A stretch of 45,918 bases of DNA from Prosthecobacter sp. Lineage in GTDB: Bacteria; Verrucomicrobiota; Verrucomicrobiia; Verrucomicrobiales; Verrucomicrobiaceae. The notes under the pieces are model-generated. The model searched no databases and was not told where the DNA came from. It saw nothing but the letters and a program-made list of their open reading frames with translations. Numbering within the stretch: the stretch's first letter is position 1; each line of letters opens with the position of its first letter. The position numbers and the translations under genes are program-made. The stretch is taken from the NCBI GenBank assembly GCA_030833205.1, contig JAURHS010000011.1, positions 1 to 45,918 of the forward strand, given 5' to 3'. This document shows positions 18,591-30,100 of the stretch, in pieces.

Positions 18591-18652
18591 GTCGGTCAAT
18601 CTTTGGTTCGAAGCGACAGAACTCGTGGATTCGGGCGCTGGTAGTCGCGGCC

Positions 18653-19540
18653 TTAACGCGCAGTTTTTTTGCGGTTGATCAGTTTGGCCAGCAGGGGATT
18701 GGGAAAGCGTCGCGATGGGGTGATCGCGTAGAAGGTCTCGGTGATTTCGGCCAGGCGGTGGCGCTCCACCAATAAGCCGGATTCCAACTCGTCCTTGACG
18801 ACTACCGGTGGCACCAGCGTCAGGGCGTCGCACTCACGGGCCATCAACCGCAACATCGCCATGTCATCGACCTCGGCGGCGATGATGGGGCGCACGCCGA
18901 GGCGGTGCATGAGGTTGTCGAAGGCGGTGCGAATGCTGCTGTCGAGGCTGGGCAGGACCACGGGGATCTGATGCAGGTCCTCGGGGAATTTCAGTGCCTT
19001 GCGACCACGCACCCTGTGGCCAATCAGGCTGACCGGTTGCTCGTCGAGCAGGTGGCAGTGCCAGCGGGCCTCGCCATCGCGTTTGACGGCGGTGTTTGAA
19101 AGCACCACATCCAGGGTGTGGGCCTGCAGTTGAGTCAGCAGGTCGCTGAGACTGCCACTGTGAATGACGAGGCCACTGTCGGTCTTCTTCAGCAGCGGGG
19201 AAACAAAACCAAGCTGGAAGTTGCGCGACAGGTTTGATGCGGCGCCAATGCGCAGCAGTCGGCGGTCTCCATGACCCTGTTGCTGCAGCACCGTGGCCAG
19301 TTCCTCGCCGCTGCGAAAAATGCCTTCGGCGTACTCCAGGGCAATGTGGCCGGCTTCGGTGAGGCTGAGGCTGCGGTTGCGACGCTCGAAGAGGGCGTGT
19401 CCCAGACTTTGTTCGAGGCTGCGCAACTGCACGCTCAGGGCCGATTGCGAGAGGCGAAGATGTTTCGCCGCACGGGTGAGATTGCCCTCCCGGGCCACGG
19501 CATGGAAGTAGCGCAGATGATTGTAATTGAGCTGGGACAT
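18653..19540 (-). CDS. LysR-family transcriptional regulator, NhaR-like
   Basis: This is a LysR-type regulator of 295 residues. The N-terminal winged helix-turn-helix (LNYNHLRYFHAVAREGNLTR then AAKHLRLSQSALSVQLRSLE) and the linker helix LFERRNRSLSLTEAG are clear. The 'NYNHLRYF' start resembles the NhaR branch. Residues ~90-295 form the periplasmic-binding-like effector domain. A GGGAG ribosome-binding sequence lies just before the ATG, one of the few seen in the window. The gene is convergent with the spermidine-synthase-like gene and lies 80 bp downstream of the sulfatase at 19621-21066, with a perfect palindrome in that gap. Autoregulation or control of neighbouring sulfatase genes is plausible. 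The inducer is unknown, and sodium response (as for NhaR) is not supported by any neighbour here. Confidence 0.92.
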   Translation of the reverse strand: MSQLNYNHLRYFHAVAREGNLTRAAKHLRLSQSALSVQLRSLEQSLGHALFERRNRSLSLTEAGHIALEYAEGIFRSGEELATVLQQQGHGDRRLLRIGAASNLSRNFQLGFVSPLLKKTDSGLVIHSGSLSDLLTQLQAHTLDVVLSNTAVKRDGEARWHCHLLDEQPVSLIGHRVRGRKALKFPEDLHQIPVVLPSLDSSIRTAFDNLMHRLGVRPIIAAEVDDMAMLRLMARECDALTLVPPVVVKDELESGLLVERHRLAEITETFYAITPSRRFPNPLLAKLINRKKTAR

Positions 19541-19570
19541 GACTCCCTTTTTACTTCCTTAAAATCGAAC

Positions 19571-19592
19571 GATCAATCAGGATTGATTGATC
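19571..19592. promoter_or_regulatory. Perfect 22-bp palindrome upstream of the LysR gene (candidate operator)
   Basis: GATCAATCA (19571-19579) and TGATTGATC (19584-19592) form a perfect 9-bp inverted repeat around GGAT, 31-52 bp before the LysR ATG. CGAACGAT occurs on both sides of it (19566-19573 and 19597-19604). LysR regulators usually bind partial dyads in their own promoter, so this is the best operator candidate. Because it also lies 28 bp after the stop of the sulfatase at 19621, a weak terminator hairpin is an alternative, although the following T-run is short. Confidence 0.6.
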
Positions 19593-19620
19593 AAAACGAA
19601 CGATTGGAAGCCGGCGCGTT

Positions 19621-21066
19621 TCAGCGGGAGGGCTCGGTGCGTTGTGCCTTGGCCGCTGCCTTCCTGCCACCGCGTTTGCCCGAACCCGAAGTTGGCAGGG
19701 CCTCTTCAATGGGGAAGTTGGCAGCGAGTCCCGCCTTGACCTTTTGGTGCGCAGGCTCACTGGCAAGGTTGGTCCATTCCATGGGATCGGTTTGGTGATC
19801 GTAAAGCTCCTCGCTGCCATCAGCATAGCGGATGTAGCGCCAGCGCCCATCGCGGGCGGCGTGATTGCCGCGGCCATGGCTGCAGATGGCCACCTCCTGC
19901 CAGGCGGCGCTTGGGTCCTTGAGGAGGGGCAACAGGCTGCGGCCCTTGACCTGTGGCGGTGTGGGCAGCTTGGCCAACTCGCAAAGCGTGGGATAGACAT
20001 GCGTGTAATCCACGGGAGCGCTGCAACGGCTGTTGGGCTTGGTGATGCCTGGGGCGGCGATGGCAAAGCTGGTGCGCGTGGTTTCCTCCCAGAGCGCGAA
20101 TTTGCGCCAGTGCTGCTTTTCGCCCAAGGCCCAGCCATGATCTGTCCACCACACGACGATGGTCTTGTCGCGGCGTGGGCTGGCATCCAGCCCCTCCATG
20201 AGTCGTCCCACTTGGTCATCCAAGAAGGAGATGGCCGCCAGATAGCCCTGCACGGCCTGCTTCCATTGGCCTGCGGCCAGCACCTTGGCGTGATCGCCCT
20301 CGGGCTTGGCCATCGCGACTCCTGCGGCTGGGATGTCCTGCAGATCCTCTGCCATGACCTCGGGGAGTTGAATGGACTCCAGGGGAAAGCGCGCAAAATA
20401 CTCGGCGGGCACATGCCAGGGCAGGTGGGGTTTGACATAACCCACGGCAAGAAACAGGGGTTGATCCTGCGGGGCCTGCTGCAGTTGCTCGATGGCCCAG
20501 GTGGTGAGCTTGTGGTCGGCCATGTCGCTGGGCTGGCAGTTCAGGGCGCCCCAATCGAAGTGGTCCTGCTTGAGGCCGTTTAAATTGTGGACGGCGGCGT
20601 GGGTGGATGGAAACAAGCCCTTCCATTGGGTCCAGCTGTCCTTGCGGCCCTCACTGCTGAAGCTGTGGTAGATCTTGCCGCCGCCAAGGGTGCGGTAGCC
20701 TTGGGCCAGGAAGTGGCGGTTCAAGGTCTGCACGCCCTTGAGCACGCCCTGAGCCGGATCGCCATTGGTGTAAATGCCCGTGGTCCAGGGCCGCAGGCCG
20801 CTCATCAGCGCCGCGCGCGAGGGATTGCAGGCTGGCGCCGCGCAATGCGCGTTGGTGAAGGCCGTGCCGCGTGCCACCAAGCGGTCGATGTGGGGTGTCT
20901 TGGCCTGAGGGTGGCCGCCCAAGTGTCCAGTCCAGTCGTTGAGGTCATCCACCGCAATGAACAGCACATCGGGGCGGTTTGATGCAGCTGGGCTGATGAT
21001 TGCTGATGCCAAAAGCGATGCGCAAACAAGCAGGCAGGAGCGGAGGCGGCGGTTCAAGACGATCAT
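19621..21066 (-). CDS. Secreted iduronate-2-sulfatase-like Cys-type sulfatase
   Basis: From the ATG at 21066 the protein has 481 residues and an immediate signal peptide (LRSCLLVCASLLASAIISPA). ATGs at 21099 and 21195 would add Arg/Lys-rich residues. RPDVLFIAVDDLNDWTGHLG followed by GHPQAKTPHIDRL is the characteristic start of the iduronate-2-sulfatase branch. D40 and D41 bind the metal and CNPSR at 80-84 is the formylglycine site. TIVVWWTDHGWALGEKQHW supplies the distal Asp-His ligands, and GGGKIYH near residue 123 is also conserved in this branch. The C-terminal ~30 residues are a basic Gly/Lys/Arg/Ala tail. The gene begins 76 bp after the stop of the giant haemagglutinin-like gene, and no terminator is evident between them. 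The substrate is likely a sulfated uronan or similar glycan, inferred from the family only. Confidence 0.93.
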   Translation of the reverse strand: MIVLNRRLRSCLLVCASLLASAIISPAASNRPDVLFIAVDDLNDWTGHLGGHPQAKTPHIDRLVARGTAFTNAHCAAPACNPSRAALMSGLRPWTTGIYTNGDPAQGVLKGVQTLNRHFLAQGYRTLGGGKIYHSFSSEGRKDSWTQWKGLFPSTHAAVHNLNGLKQDHFDWGALNCQPSDMADHKLTTWAIEQLQQAPQDQPLFLAVGYVKPHLPWHVPAEYFARFPLESIQLPEVMAEDLQDIPAAGVAMAKPEGDHAKVLAAGQWKQAVQGYLAAISFLDDQVGRLMEGLDASPRRDKTIVVWWTDHGWALGEKQHWRKFALWEETTRTSFAIAAPGITKPNSRCSAPVDYTHVYPTLCELAKLPTPPQVKGRSLLPLLKDPSAAWQEVAICSHGRGNHAARDGRWRYIRYADGSEELYDHQTDPMEWTNLASEPAHQKVKAGLAANFPIEEALPTSGSGKRGGRKAAAKAQRTEPSR

Positions 21067-21142
21067 GGGCAGGCATGGCAACGGCAGCAAGGTCGCCATC
21101 TTGCAGGCAGGCCTCGCTGGCGATTGGCGAAGTCTGGTTGCC

Positions 21143-24100
21143 CTAGGTGCCCGGCGCTTTGCGCTTGCGCTCGTCTTCCTCCGCCTCGCCTTCACCGCCG
21201 CCGTAGCCGAGGACCTCCACGCTCATCAGCGAGATGCCACCCTCAGTCTGAGCGGCAACGCTCTGCTGTTCCTTGCCCCCGCTTGGCCGAGCGGCACTGG
21301 CATTGCCTGCGGCGGCTGCGGCATTCGAGGAGTTGGCCACGCTGGAGACGCTGATTGCCGGGGCAGAGGGAGCGGCAGCCGATCCGGATGCCGTTCCCCC
21401 GACGCTGATGTTGTTGCTGTTGAGGACCACGCTGGCGGCAATGTTGAGATTGCCGGTGGCGCGAATGCCGGCATCACCGGCATCCACGGTTCCGTTGGGG
21501 GCGATGAGATCCACATTGCCGGGGGCAATGCCAGCGACGGAGGCCAGGACGCCAATGCCACCACCGGTGGCGAGGCCGGCGAGGTCGGTTTTGACATCCG
21601 CACTCTGCGGATCAATGAGCACCCGTGTTGGAGGAGCAGACTGCACCGTTTTTGAGGAACTGCCCGCAGCAATGTTGCCGAACGAGGACCAGAGAATCTC
21701 ATCGCCTCCCCGCAGCGTGAAGATTCGCGCGATGCCAATGTCTATATCGTTGCGGGCGAAGATATTGATGCCGCCACCACCCTCAGTGATGATTCCCGGC
21801 GGAGCAAGAGAGGTGCCCAGCAGCGCTGAGGCCAGCGTCAAACCACCGCCTGGGGCCAGGATGTCAATGCTGCCGCCGCTTCTGCTGCGGATGTCTCGCG
21901 CCTGCGTGCTGATGTTGCCCTGCCAGTCCTGCCCTGGAAAGAGGCTTTCAATCGCCGCAAATCCATCCGCATAGCTTCCGCCCTTGGCCGCCTGTTCCCT
22001 CCCAGCGGTGCGCAGAACAATGGCAAAGAGATCGAGACAAGCCTTCTGACGCTCAACGGGATCAAGCGCATTGAACTCGGCGGCAGTATCCACATTGCTG
22101 TTGGATTTTGAGGCGTAGAGGCGCAGGTACTCCTCCGCCCTGGATCCCTGCAGGATGTCCGTGACAAAGTCCTCGATGGTCAGACGGCTGTTGCCAATGC
22201 TGCCGGCTGCCCCGATCCCTGCCGCCAAAATCAGGTCGGCACCCTGAAAGGGCAGGCCAGGATTTCTTCCGTTGCCAATGCTGGTGATGCCAGCGCCGGT
22301 TCCGTCGCTGTTGTTTCCACCGAGACCGAGATCAAGATGGCGGCCGGCGAGCACCTGCAGTTGCCCCGGGCCGCTGATTTGCAGGTCACCGCTAAGCGGG
22401 TCTGCTCCAACATTGAGAAGATTGGCGCCGCTTTGAGCCTGGGTGCGCAGTGCAGAGTTGGCGTCGTAAAGCAGGATGTCCCGGCCTGAGCTGACGACGC
22501 TGAGATCCGTGCTGCGATTGTTCTGAAGATAGAGGGAGACATCGCGAATGTCCCGGCCTGCGCTGATTTGGGAGAAGTGAGCTGAGAAAAGCTCCAGCCC
22601 GCTGAGATCTCCAGTGTTGGCCCTGATCTGGAGGGGTTGGTCATGGTTGAGGTGCAACAACCCTGGGGCATGCAGCGCCTGCCTGGCCTGCAGGACTGCG
22701 GCTGCGCCAATGGTGGATCCTGTCTCGCGCAGGTTCGCTTCCAGAAACAACAGAAAGTTGTCACCTGAAACGCTGGCCCTCGAGGGGCTCAATCCGGCAA
22801 TGCTTTGAAAGGCGAAGGGATTGCTGATTCCCGGAATGTTGCGCGGATCAGCATCGGAAACGGTGATGCGGCTACTGCCCCATGCGGCCACGCTCTGAGC
22901 GTTGAGGCTTGTTCTGCCGTTGGGTTGCAGGGCGTTGATGGACCCCTCGGCAAACAGGTTGAGTCGCCCCTGAGGTGAGGGGGAAAGAATGATTGAGCCC
23001 ACCAGATTGAGGTCGCCGCCCAAGGCCTGAAGCGCCAGACTCGGGGAGGTCAATTGGCTGACCGTGCCAAATGAATCCACCTTGGTTTCATTCAGGCGCA
23101 GCCAGGGATGGTAATAGGATGCCGTGCCGGGATTCTGGAAGTTGTAGACCAACTGGGTCTGCAGCCAGGCCTGAAGAATGGGGATGGCGCCGCCTCCGCC
23201 AATGGTAGGCAAAGTGGTGGCCGCGCGCAGAGTGATGGACCCGGTGATGGAGGTCGCATCCAGCAAGGCCGTTTCCGCATAGGTATTGAAGTAGCTCTTG
23301 TACCAAAAACTGTTGTTGTAGCCGCCGGGAAGCAAAAAGGGATTGGAGGCAGGAGCGATGAGGATGGAGCTGCGCGCCGTCAGTTCCACTGACGCCTTGC
23401 CAACAAAGAAGGTGGTTGGCAACCAGGTTTCCGCCGCCAGCGGCCCTGCATCAGCAAGATTGGTCAGGGAAGGGGATCTTGTGGCATTGCTGAGCACCGC
23501 TCCGCCAACCCTTGCCTTGGCTTGACCCCTCTCCACATAGAATACGCCGGCGTCCAGGTGGCGTCCACTCGTCAAGCGAAGGTTGCCACCGCCAAGTTCG
23601 ACGAGGTTTCCACTGCGATCCAGGCGCGCGTTGGTGGGGATCACCGCGTCCACATTGCGAAGGTCTCTTCCGGCGCTCAGCGTCACATCGCCGCCGCCCA
23701 GCGCGCCGACCCCCTGAAAGAAATTGCTGAAGTCCACCCACCATGTGGTTGTGGCCAGGTCTCCAAAACGCGCGCTGGCGAAGGCGCCCGTCATGGGGTC
23801 GACATAGCCGCGTCGGTAAAGCCAGTTCATCGGCAGTTGGCGCGAGGAATCCGGGACCAATTCATCGGCGGCGTTGCGGGTGAGTCGTTGGATGTCCCGT
23901 CCGGCTTCAATTCTCACATCGCCACCGGAGAGGCTGTACTGCGGGCTGTGGGCTGGGGTTTGTTGAATTGGGCCGAGGCTGTTGCTGCCTCCGGCGAAGC
24001 TGATCACCGGCAGGTCGAATTGGCCGCCAAGGGTCGGGTCACTGACCTGGGTTCCGGCTGTGTAAATGCCGGCAAAGAGGTTGAGCAGATTGATGTCGGC

Positions 24101-27100
24101 GCCGGTTTGGATATCAATGCTGCCTGAGCCGGTGCGAATAACCTGATGGAATCCTTGGATGGCCACACTGGTGCGCGCGTTGTTGCCCAGATTGGAGGCA
24201 ATCTCATTGGCGTCACCGGCGTTGCGACCGAGCATGAGTGAGCCGACAGCACCCACCACGCTGGCACGGTTGACGGAAGTGAAGTCGCTGCCGGCGCTGA
24301 GGTGATAGGACCAACTCTCGGCGAGGTCTGGCAGCAGGGCATTGTTGGTCAGCAGCCCTGCATTGTAGGCGGCCGAACTGAACCCATCGCTAAGAGACTC
24401 GTAGAAGGTCAGATTGCCGCTGGCCCTCAGGGTCAGGACCCCTGGGCTCATGCGACTGCCGAAGCGCTGCGAGGAAAGGTCCCATGCGCTGCTTGTTGGA
24501 CCGGCGAGGGGGCTGCCGAGCTGGAGATCGCCGCCCCGGTTGATGATTTCGATGCCCGGCACAATCAGAAGATCATTGGCAGCGAGCCCACTGCCCCCAC
24601 TCAACAGCCTGCTGCTGATGGCAGCCTCATGACTCATGAAGCTTGAGGCATCGGCCTGTGCCTGGACGCGGACGCTGTTGCTGATGTGGCCTGCACCGGC
24701 GAGTTCGGTGATTCGATACCCCTCGGCTGTGATCAGTGCAGCGCCGATCACCGATCCCGCCAGGGGGCGGATCAGCAAATCATTGCCGACGGCGTTTTGA
24801 GGGGCTCGCAGATGCAAGGTGCCGGAGTATTGACCAAGCGCCGTGGGAGCGGAGAGTCTCAAGTCGATCAGGCTCCCCGATGCGATGTTGATCTCTCCCC
24901 CCAGACGCCCGGAGGTTTCCAGCGCGATGGAACCACTGCGACCGTTGGCCCTGGTCTGCATTGAGGTTGCCAGAAGTTGGCTTCCGGCCTGCAGGGTCAA
25001 CGAGCCTGCGGCCATCAGTCTGATATCGCCTGCGCTGTGTCCGGAAACTTCAATGAGTCCACTGACGAGGATGGAGCCATTGTCGGCGCTGAGGCTGAAG
25101 TTCGAAACGCGGGTCTCCCCATTGATGAGGACATTGCCTTGGCGAACACGCAGAGTGCGGTCGCCAGTGAAGGCCTCAGGGCCCAGCTCTTGGTTCAAGG
25201 ACAAGATCTCCGGCAGTTGCTGCACATCAATGCGCAGACTGGCAGCGTGATCCGCAAGAATGGTCGCCTCGGCCAGACTCATGCTCCCGGCTGGGGTTTG
25301 GAGATCCAGCAGGCCGCCAGTGGCCCCTTCTGGAGCGCGCAGGCTGATGCTGCCGCTGGCAACGAGGTTGCCCTGGGCGGCGCGCAGCAGCAGTTGGCCG
25401 CCGTCAATTCTTTTGGATTGGGTGCTGGTTCCGGCTTGGATGCCGTCGAGATTGATCCGGCCTCCGATGGACAGGTTGCCTGCATTGGCGATGAGACTGA
25501 GTTGCCCGCCGGGCAGAGTCATGGCGCCGTCATAGGTGAGGCTGGCTCCGGCAAGGCTGAGGCTGACGCCAAGACCGCTGGCTTGAGCCTGTGCGTTGCC
25601 GCCATTGATTTGCAGATGGCCGCCGCTGACGATGCCATTTTGGGTCGCGCTGAGTGCCCGAAGCTGCGGGGCATCAATCTGAAGCCCGCTGCTCACGGTG
25701 AGCAACCCAGTGCCGCTGAAAAGAAGCTCCTGCGAGAGGCTCATCTCAACAGCGTTGAATCGGCTGAGGCGCAGATCATTGGAGGCCATCTCGAGCCGTT
25801 GCGCCTCGAAGATCAGATTGCCTGCAGAGGTTGGTCCCGATCCAGAAATTGGGGCGCCGTTGTTGGGGTTGCCGATTTGGATTGTTTTTGCGCTGAAGGT
25901 CAGGCTCCCTGAGGACAGATTCATGCCGCGAATGTCAGCCGCTCCCAGTCGCAGGGATTGCAGTTGCTCGCTCCCAATCTGACCGGCGCCATAAGTATCC
26001 ATCCTGCTGTAACTCAATAGGGCGAGTGACTTCGCCTGTCCGAGGGCATTGAGCGCTGCGGGGCCCAGCCTCAGGGCACTGGATGCGGCTGGATTGAGCG
26101 TTTCGTCAACGATGAGTTCGATGGCCCCGCTGCTCAGGGTCAGGTGGTTTCCAGTGAGAGTGGCAGAGGGGTCGAGGAGGAACTGATTGGTGCTGTCGAG
26201 AATGATGGAATTGCCATGGAGCGTGGCGTTGGCGGCCACTTGCAGTCTGGCGGGTCCGGTGCCCGCAGTCACAGACTGCCGTTGGATGCTGGCTTGTGCA
26301 TCGCTGGAGATTCGAATCAGAGCCCCCGAGCCACTGCCTGAAGCGTCGCTGCTGCCAAGGGTCAGCCGCTGGGAATTGCCGGAAAGAGCGCCCTGCTGGT
26401 TGAGCAGGGCATCGCTCCTGATCTCGATGCGCTGATTGGCAACAAGGATGATCTCAGGGCCGCCCAGGGCCTCTGCAGTGCCCGTGTAGGGGTTGAAGTT
26501 GTCGAGAACGATCTGTCCGGTTTTGACACTGACTTGGGCTTCGGACGAGTCGCTGCTTCTTGCGCCCCCGATGAGGAGGCTGCCCACCCCGGACTGCGTC
26601 AGGGTCGAGGAAATCAGCAACATTTGTCCGCTCGAGGCGATGCTGTCAGTGTGGCCAATGAGGATGTCCAGTGGGCTGCTGATGTCCAACATGCCATCGC
26701 GTCCTGCCGTGGAATTGGGTTTGGCCGTGATGCTGCCAAGCATGGCCATGGATTGGGTGGCGGCAAGCATCATGCGGCCGGAGTCCTGGGGAAGCCGGGG
26801 CACCGCCTCACCGCGTGAAGTGGCAATGTCTGCGAAGAACTCATTCCCGCCGAGGAGGTCATAACGCGCGCGCTGAGCCAGCGTTCCTGCTGAAGCAATT
26901 TCGAAGGACTGACGCAGCCGTGGCGCGCTACGGTTGGAATTCAAACCGTTGTAAATGCTGCCTGAGGTCAGGCTGGCTCCATCGGGGAGCAGTTGCGCAC
27001 TGACGGGGATTTCGCTTTGCGGGGTAATCAGGAAGGCTCCGGGAAGCAGGGCATAGCGAGCAGGAAGAAGCGTGTAGGTCCCCGCCCGAAGTCCACTGCC

Positions 27101-30100
27101 AGCGCCCAGAGTGATGCGGTCACCGACTTGAATCCTGGGATTGTCGTATCCCTGGTCGCCCCGAAGCAGAGTGGCTTGCGCTCCACGGTTGAAAAGACCC
27201 CAGGCGGCAATTTCGCTGTCGTAGCCGGGAAGGACCGCAAAGAGTTGTTCGCTGGCCAGGAGGTCACGGGTGCCGTTGAGGCCGCTGACAAAGCGGTAGG
27301 CCATGAGATTGCCCCCACCGCGCAGATCGGTGGTGGCTCCCAATTCCATACTCACGGATTGGGCGGAAAGGTTGATGAGCTTGGTTGTCGGTCCGTTCTT
27401 GGTGATGTCCACTCCGTTGGGATGAATCCAGGAGCGACCATCACTGCTGACACCAAGGGGCATGATCATGGCACGGTTGCCATCCATCGCGGACACCGAG
27501 GTGAGGCTGCCGGCTCCCAGTTCCAGCCGTTGAGTCACCGGAATTTGCGCCTTGTCGCCGGCGATCAGATCCACGGGGCGTTGTCCCTCGCCGTTCCAGC
27601 CCAACAGGATTTGCCCCAAGGGAGCGCGCAACACGCCATCGCTGCGAATCGCAGAGGCATAGAGCGCAAGCGTGCCTCCCGCACTCAGGGGAAGACGGCG
27701 TTGTCCATTGCCCTGCACCGTGATGCTGCCCTGCTCAGTGGCTGATGGATCGAAGACACTCAGCGCGAAACTGCTGCCTGAGAGCGGGTAGATTTGCGTC
27801 GCGTTGAGGGTCAGGTGGCCCGCCATGTTGAGGCTGCCCTGACCGCGCAAATCTCCGCCGAGGGCACTTAGGGTTGCGTTGCCAATGCCCTGAAGTGACA
27901 AGTTCCCAACATCCACATGGCGGGCAATGACCTCGAGGCTGCCGCCGCCGCTGGTTGGGGCGAAGAAGAAGGGCTGCACATCCTGCAGGAATGGGTTGGC
28001 GACATCGAGGGGCGACAGCGGCCCCTCAAAAACCTTGCCCAAGGCGACATGCGCGGCCTGCAGTCGCACGGATGCGTCTGCCTGCAGGACACCGCCGCTG
28101 GCCACGCTCATGCTACCCACAGCCTGGAGGCTGACCTCTCCCTCAAAGGACACATTGCCACCGAGCTTGAGGTGGTCGAAACCACCGCCAACAAAAGCCT
28201 CTGCCGCAAAGTAGCCACGGCCCGAGGGCTGGGCCGGTGCGTTGCCAATGGCCTGAGCTGGGTTGTTGAAAAATGGGCCGGATGAAGCGCTTTGGCTGAT
28301 GCTGAGATTCAAGTCGTCAGGTTCAGGAGTGATCCCACTTGGATAAAAACGCCCTGAGGAAACCTCAAGGGAACCGCCTTCAGCCTCTTGTCCCCCGGCC
28401 GCCGCGCGCAGCGTCGCGCTGCTGTGCAGCATCTGTCCTCCATGAAGGACGATGCCGCCGCCGTCGCTTTGCAGCGTGGTGATGATCGAAGCCTGCGCAT
28501 TGGCGGTGGCGCTGATCCCTCCTGAGGTCGGCAGGGATGACATGCCAAGATTCAAGGATTGCCCCTGGGGATTGAGGCCCAACTCCGCAGGAAGAATCTC
28601 CATCCTGCGTGAGATGCCGCTGGCATCGAGAACTGCACCCTGCTCGGCCACAAGGTTTCCGCTGACTCGGATGCTGCCTCCGTTGAGCAATCTCCCCAAC
28701 TCCCGACCGAATGGATCCGGAGTGGCGAGAAAACTTCCAGCCACATCCAAGCGGGCCGTTTGAGCCAGGTAGACCGTGACGAAGGCACTTGGTGGGTTGG
28801 GATCAAGAGAGGGAAGGCGGTCGGCTGCCTTGAGGTTGATGCTCCCCCCTGAGGCGATGAGGCTGCCGCGCACATCCAGAGTGTCCGCCTGCAGGTTGAT
28901 GTTGCCGAGGGCTCCGGCATTGACTTCTGCAGTTGAGCGGATGAGAAGATCGCCTCGTTCGATCAACAGGCGCGTGAACTCATCGGTAGCACCCTGCGCC
29001 CCCAGACTGAGGTGATAGGGCTGACGCAGACCCGCTGGCGGTAGGATTTCGCGCATCGGACCCCCGACATCACCGGGAGTATAAAGGTAGCTACGCACCT
29101 CTGGGCGCAACATGACTCCGTCGTTGATCACGAGGTCAGCAGAGTCGTCCGACCCTTGTGATCCGACGGCGCTGAGCGAGTGACTGGCAAATCCTCCGCG
29201 ACTGAAAAAATCAGGCGTCAGCGACAGTGCCCCTGCCACTGGGTCGTTGCTGACCGCCAGCCGCGGAGCCTGCAACACCAAGCTTCCGCCGAGGGCCTGA
29301 ACGCCGGCGATGCCGCGGAGCGAACCGCCAAGGGTCATGCCACCGCCCAACACCCAGCTCATGCTGAGAACCGCGCCTGATTTCAAGGTGATGGCCCCGG
29401 CGGCACCATAGCGCACACTGCCACTGGCGGCCATTTGTGCGCCACCGCTGACATCAATCAGGCTGCCTTCCTGAAGCCTGATCTCCCAGCCCTTGAGAAG
29501 AACTTCACCGCCCTCCAGGCGATAAGGCGACAGGTGCGATCCAAGGCGCTCGTCAATGAGATCACCGCGAGTCAGAATCGCACCTTGAGCGCCAACGCTG
29601 ATGAGGCCTCTGTCGCTGTTGGCCGTCAGGGTGTAGGGATCGGCACTTTGGCGCACCTGATCGGCCAGGTAGGGTGATAGGTTATACGCACGAAGGGCGA
29701 TTCGGCCACCCGCGCTCTGAATGGTGCCCTCGATGTGAATGTTGGCAGCATCCACCTCCAAGGCTCCATGCACTCCCAGGTCCAAGGTCTGACCCGAAGC
29801 AAGACTGACCTCGCCCTCGCGGTTGTTGATCGCAAGTCTGCCAAAGCCCGCCTGCCGTAGGCTCTGAGGGGAGAGGACAATGGATTGGCGATGTTCTGAA
29901 GACAGGCCCATGGGTTTGCCAAGAGCATCGAGTGCGAATTGAGGCGCAGCTGGCAGGGAGGATGAGCCCTGAAAGAGGATCCGGGCCGAATAGGGGGATT
30001 GGGCCAAATATTGAGGCCCCACATCGCGCTGATTGGAGAGGTTCAGTGAGAGTTGACTGGCATCGGCCTGGAGACTGAGTTGGCGTTCGCCATTCACGAC

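Noticed and set aside
18591-18652. Terminator between the convergent spermidine-synthase-like and LysR genes
   Set aside because: A bidirectional terminator would be expected, but I could not find a stem followed by a T-run in these 62 bases.
266-20583. Long open frames on the plus strand opposite the sulfatase, PSD1 and DUF1501 genes (for example 266-1870, 3481-4737, 5576-7183, 10319-11596)
   Set aside because: They are antisense to genes with clear family motifs, have Gly/Ala/Val-rich compositions typical of reverse-frame shadows in GC-rich DNA, and show no signal peptide or domain.
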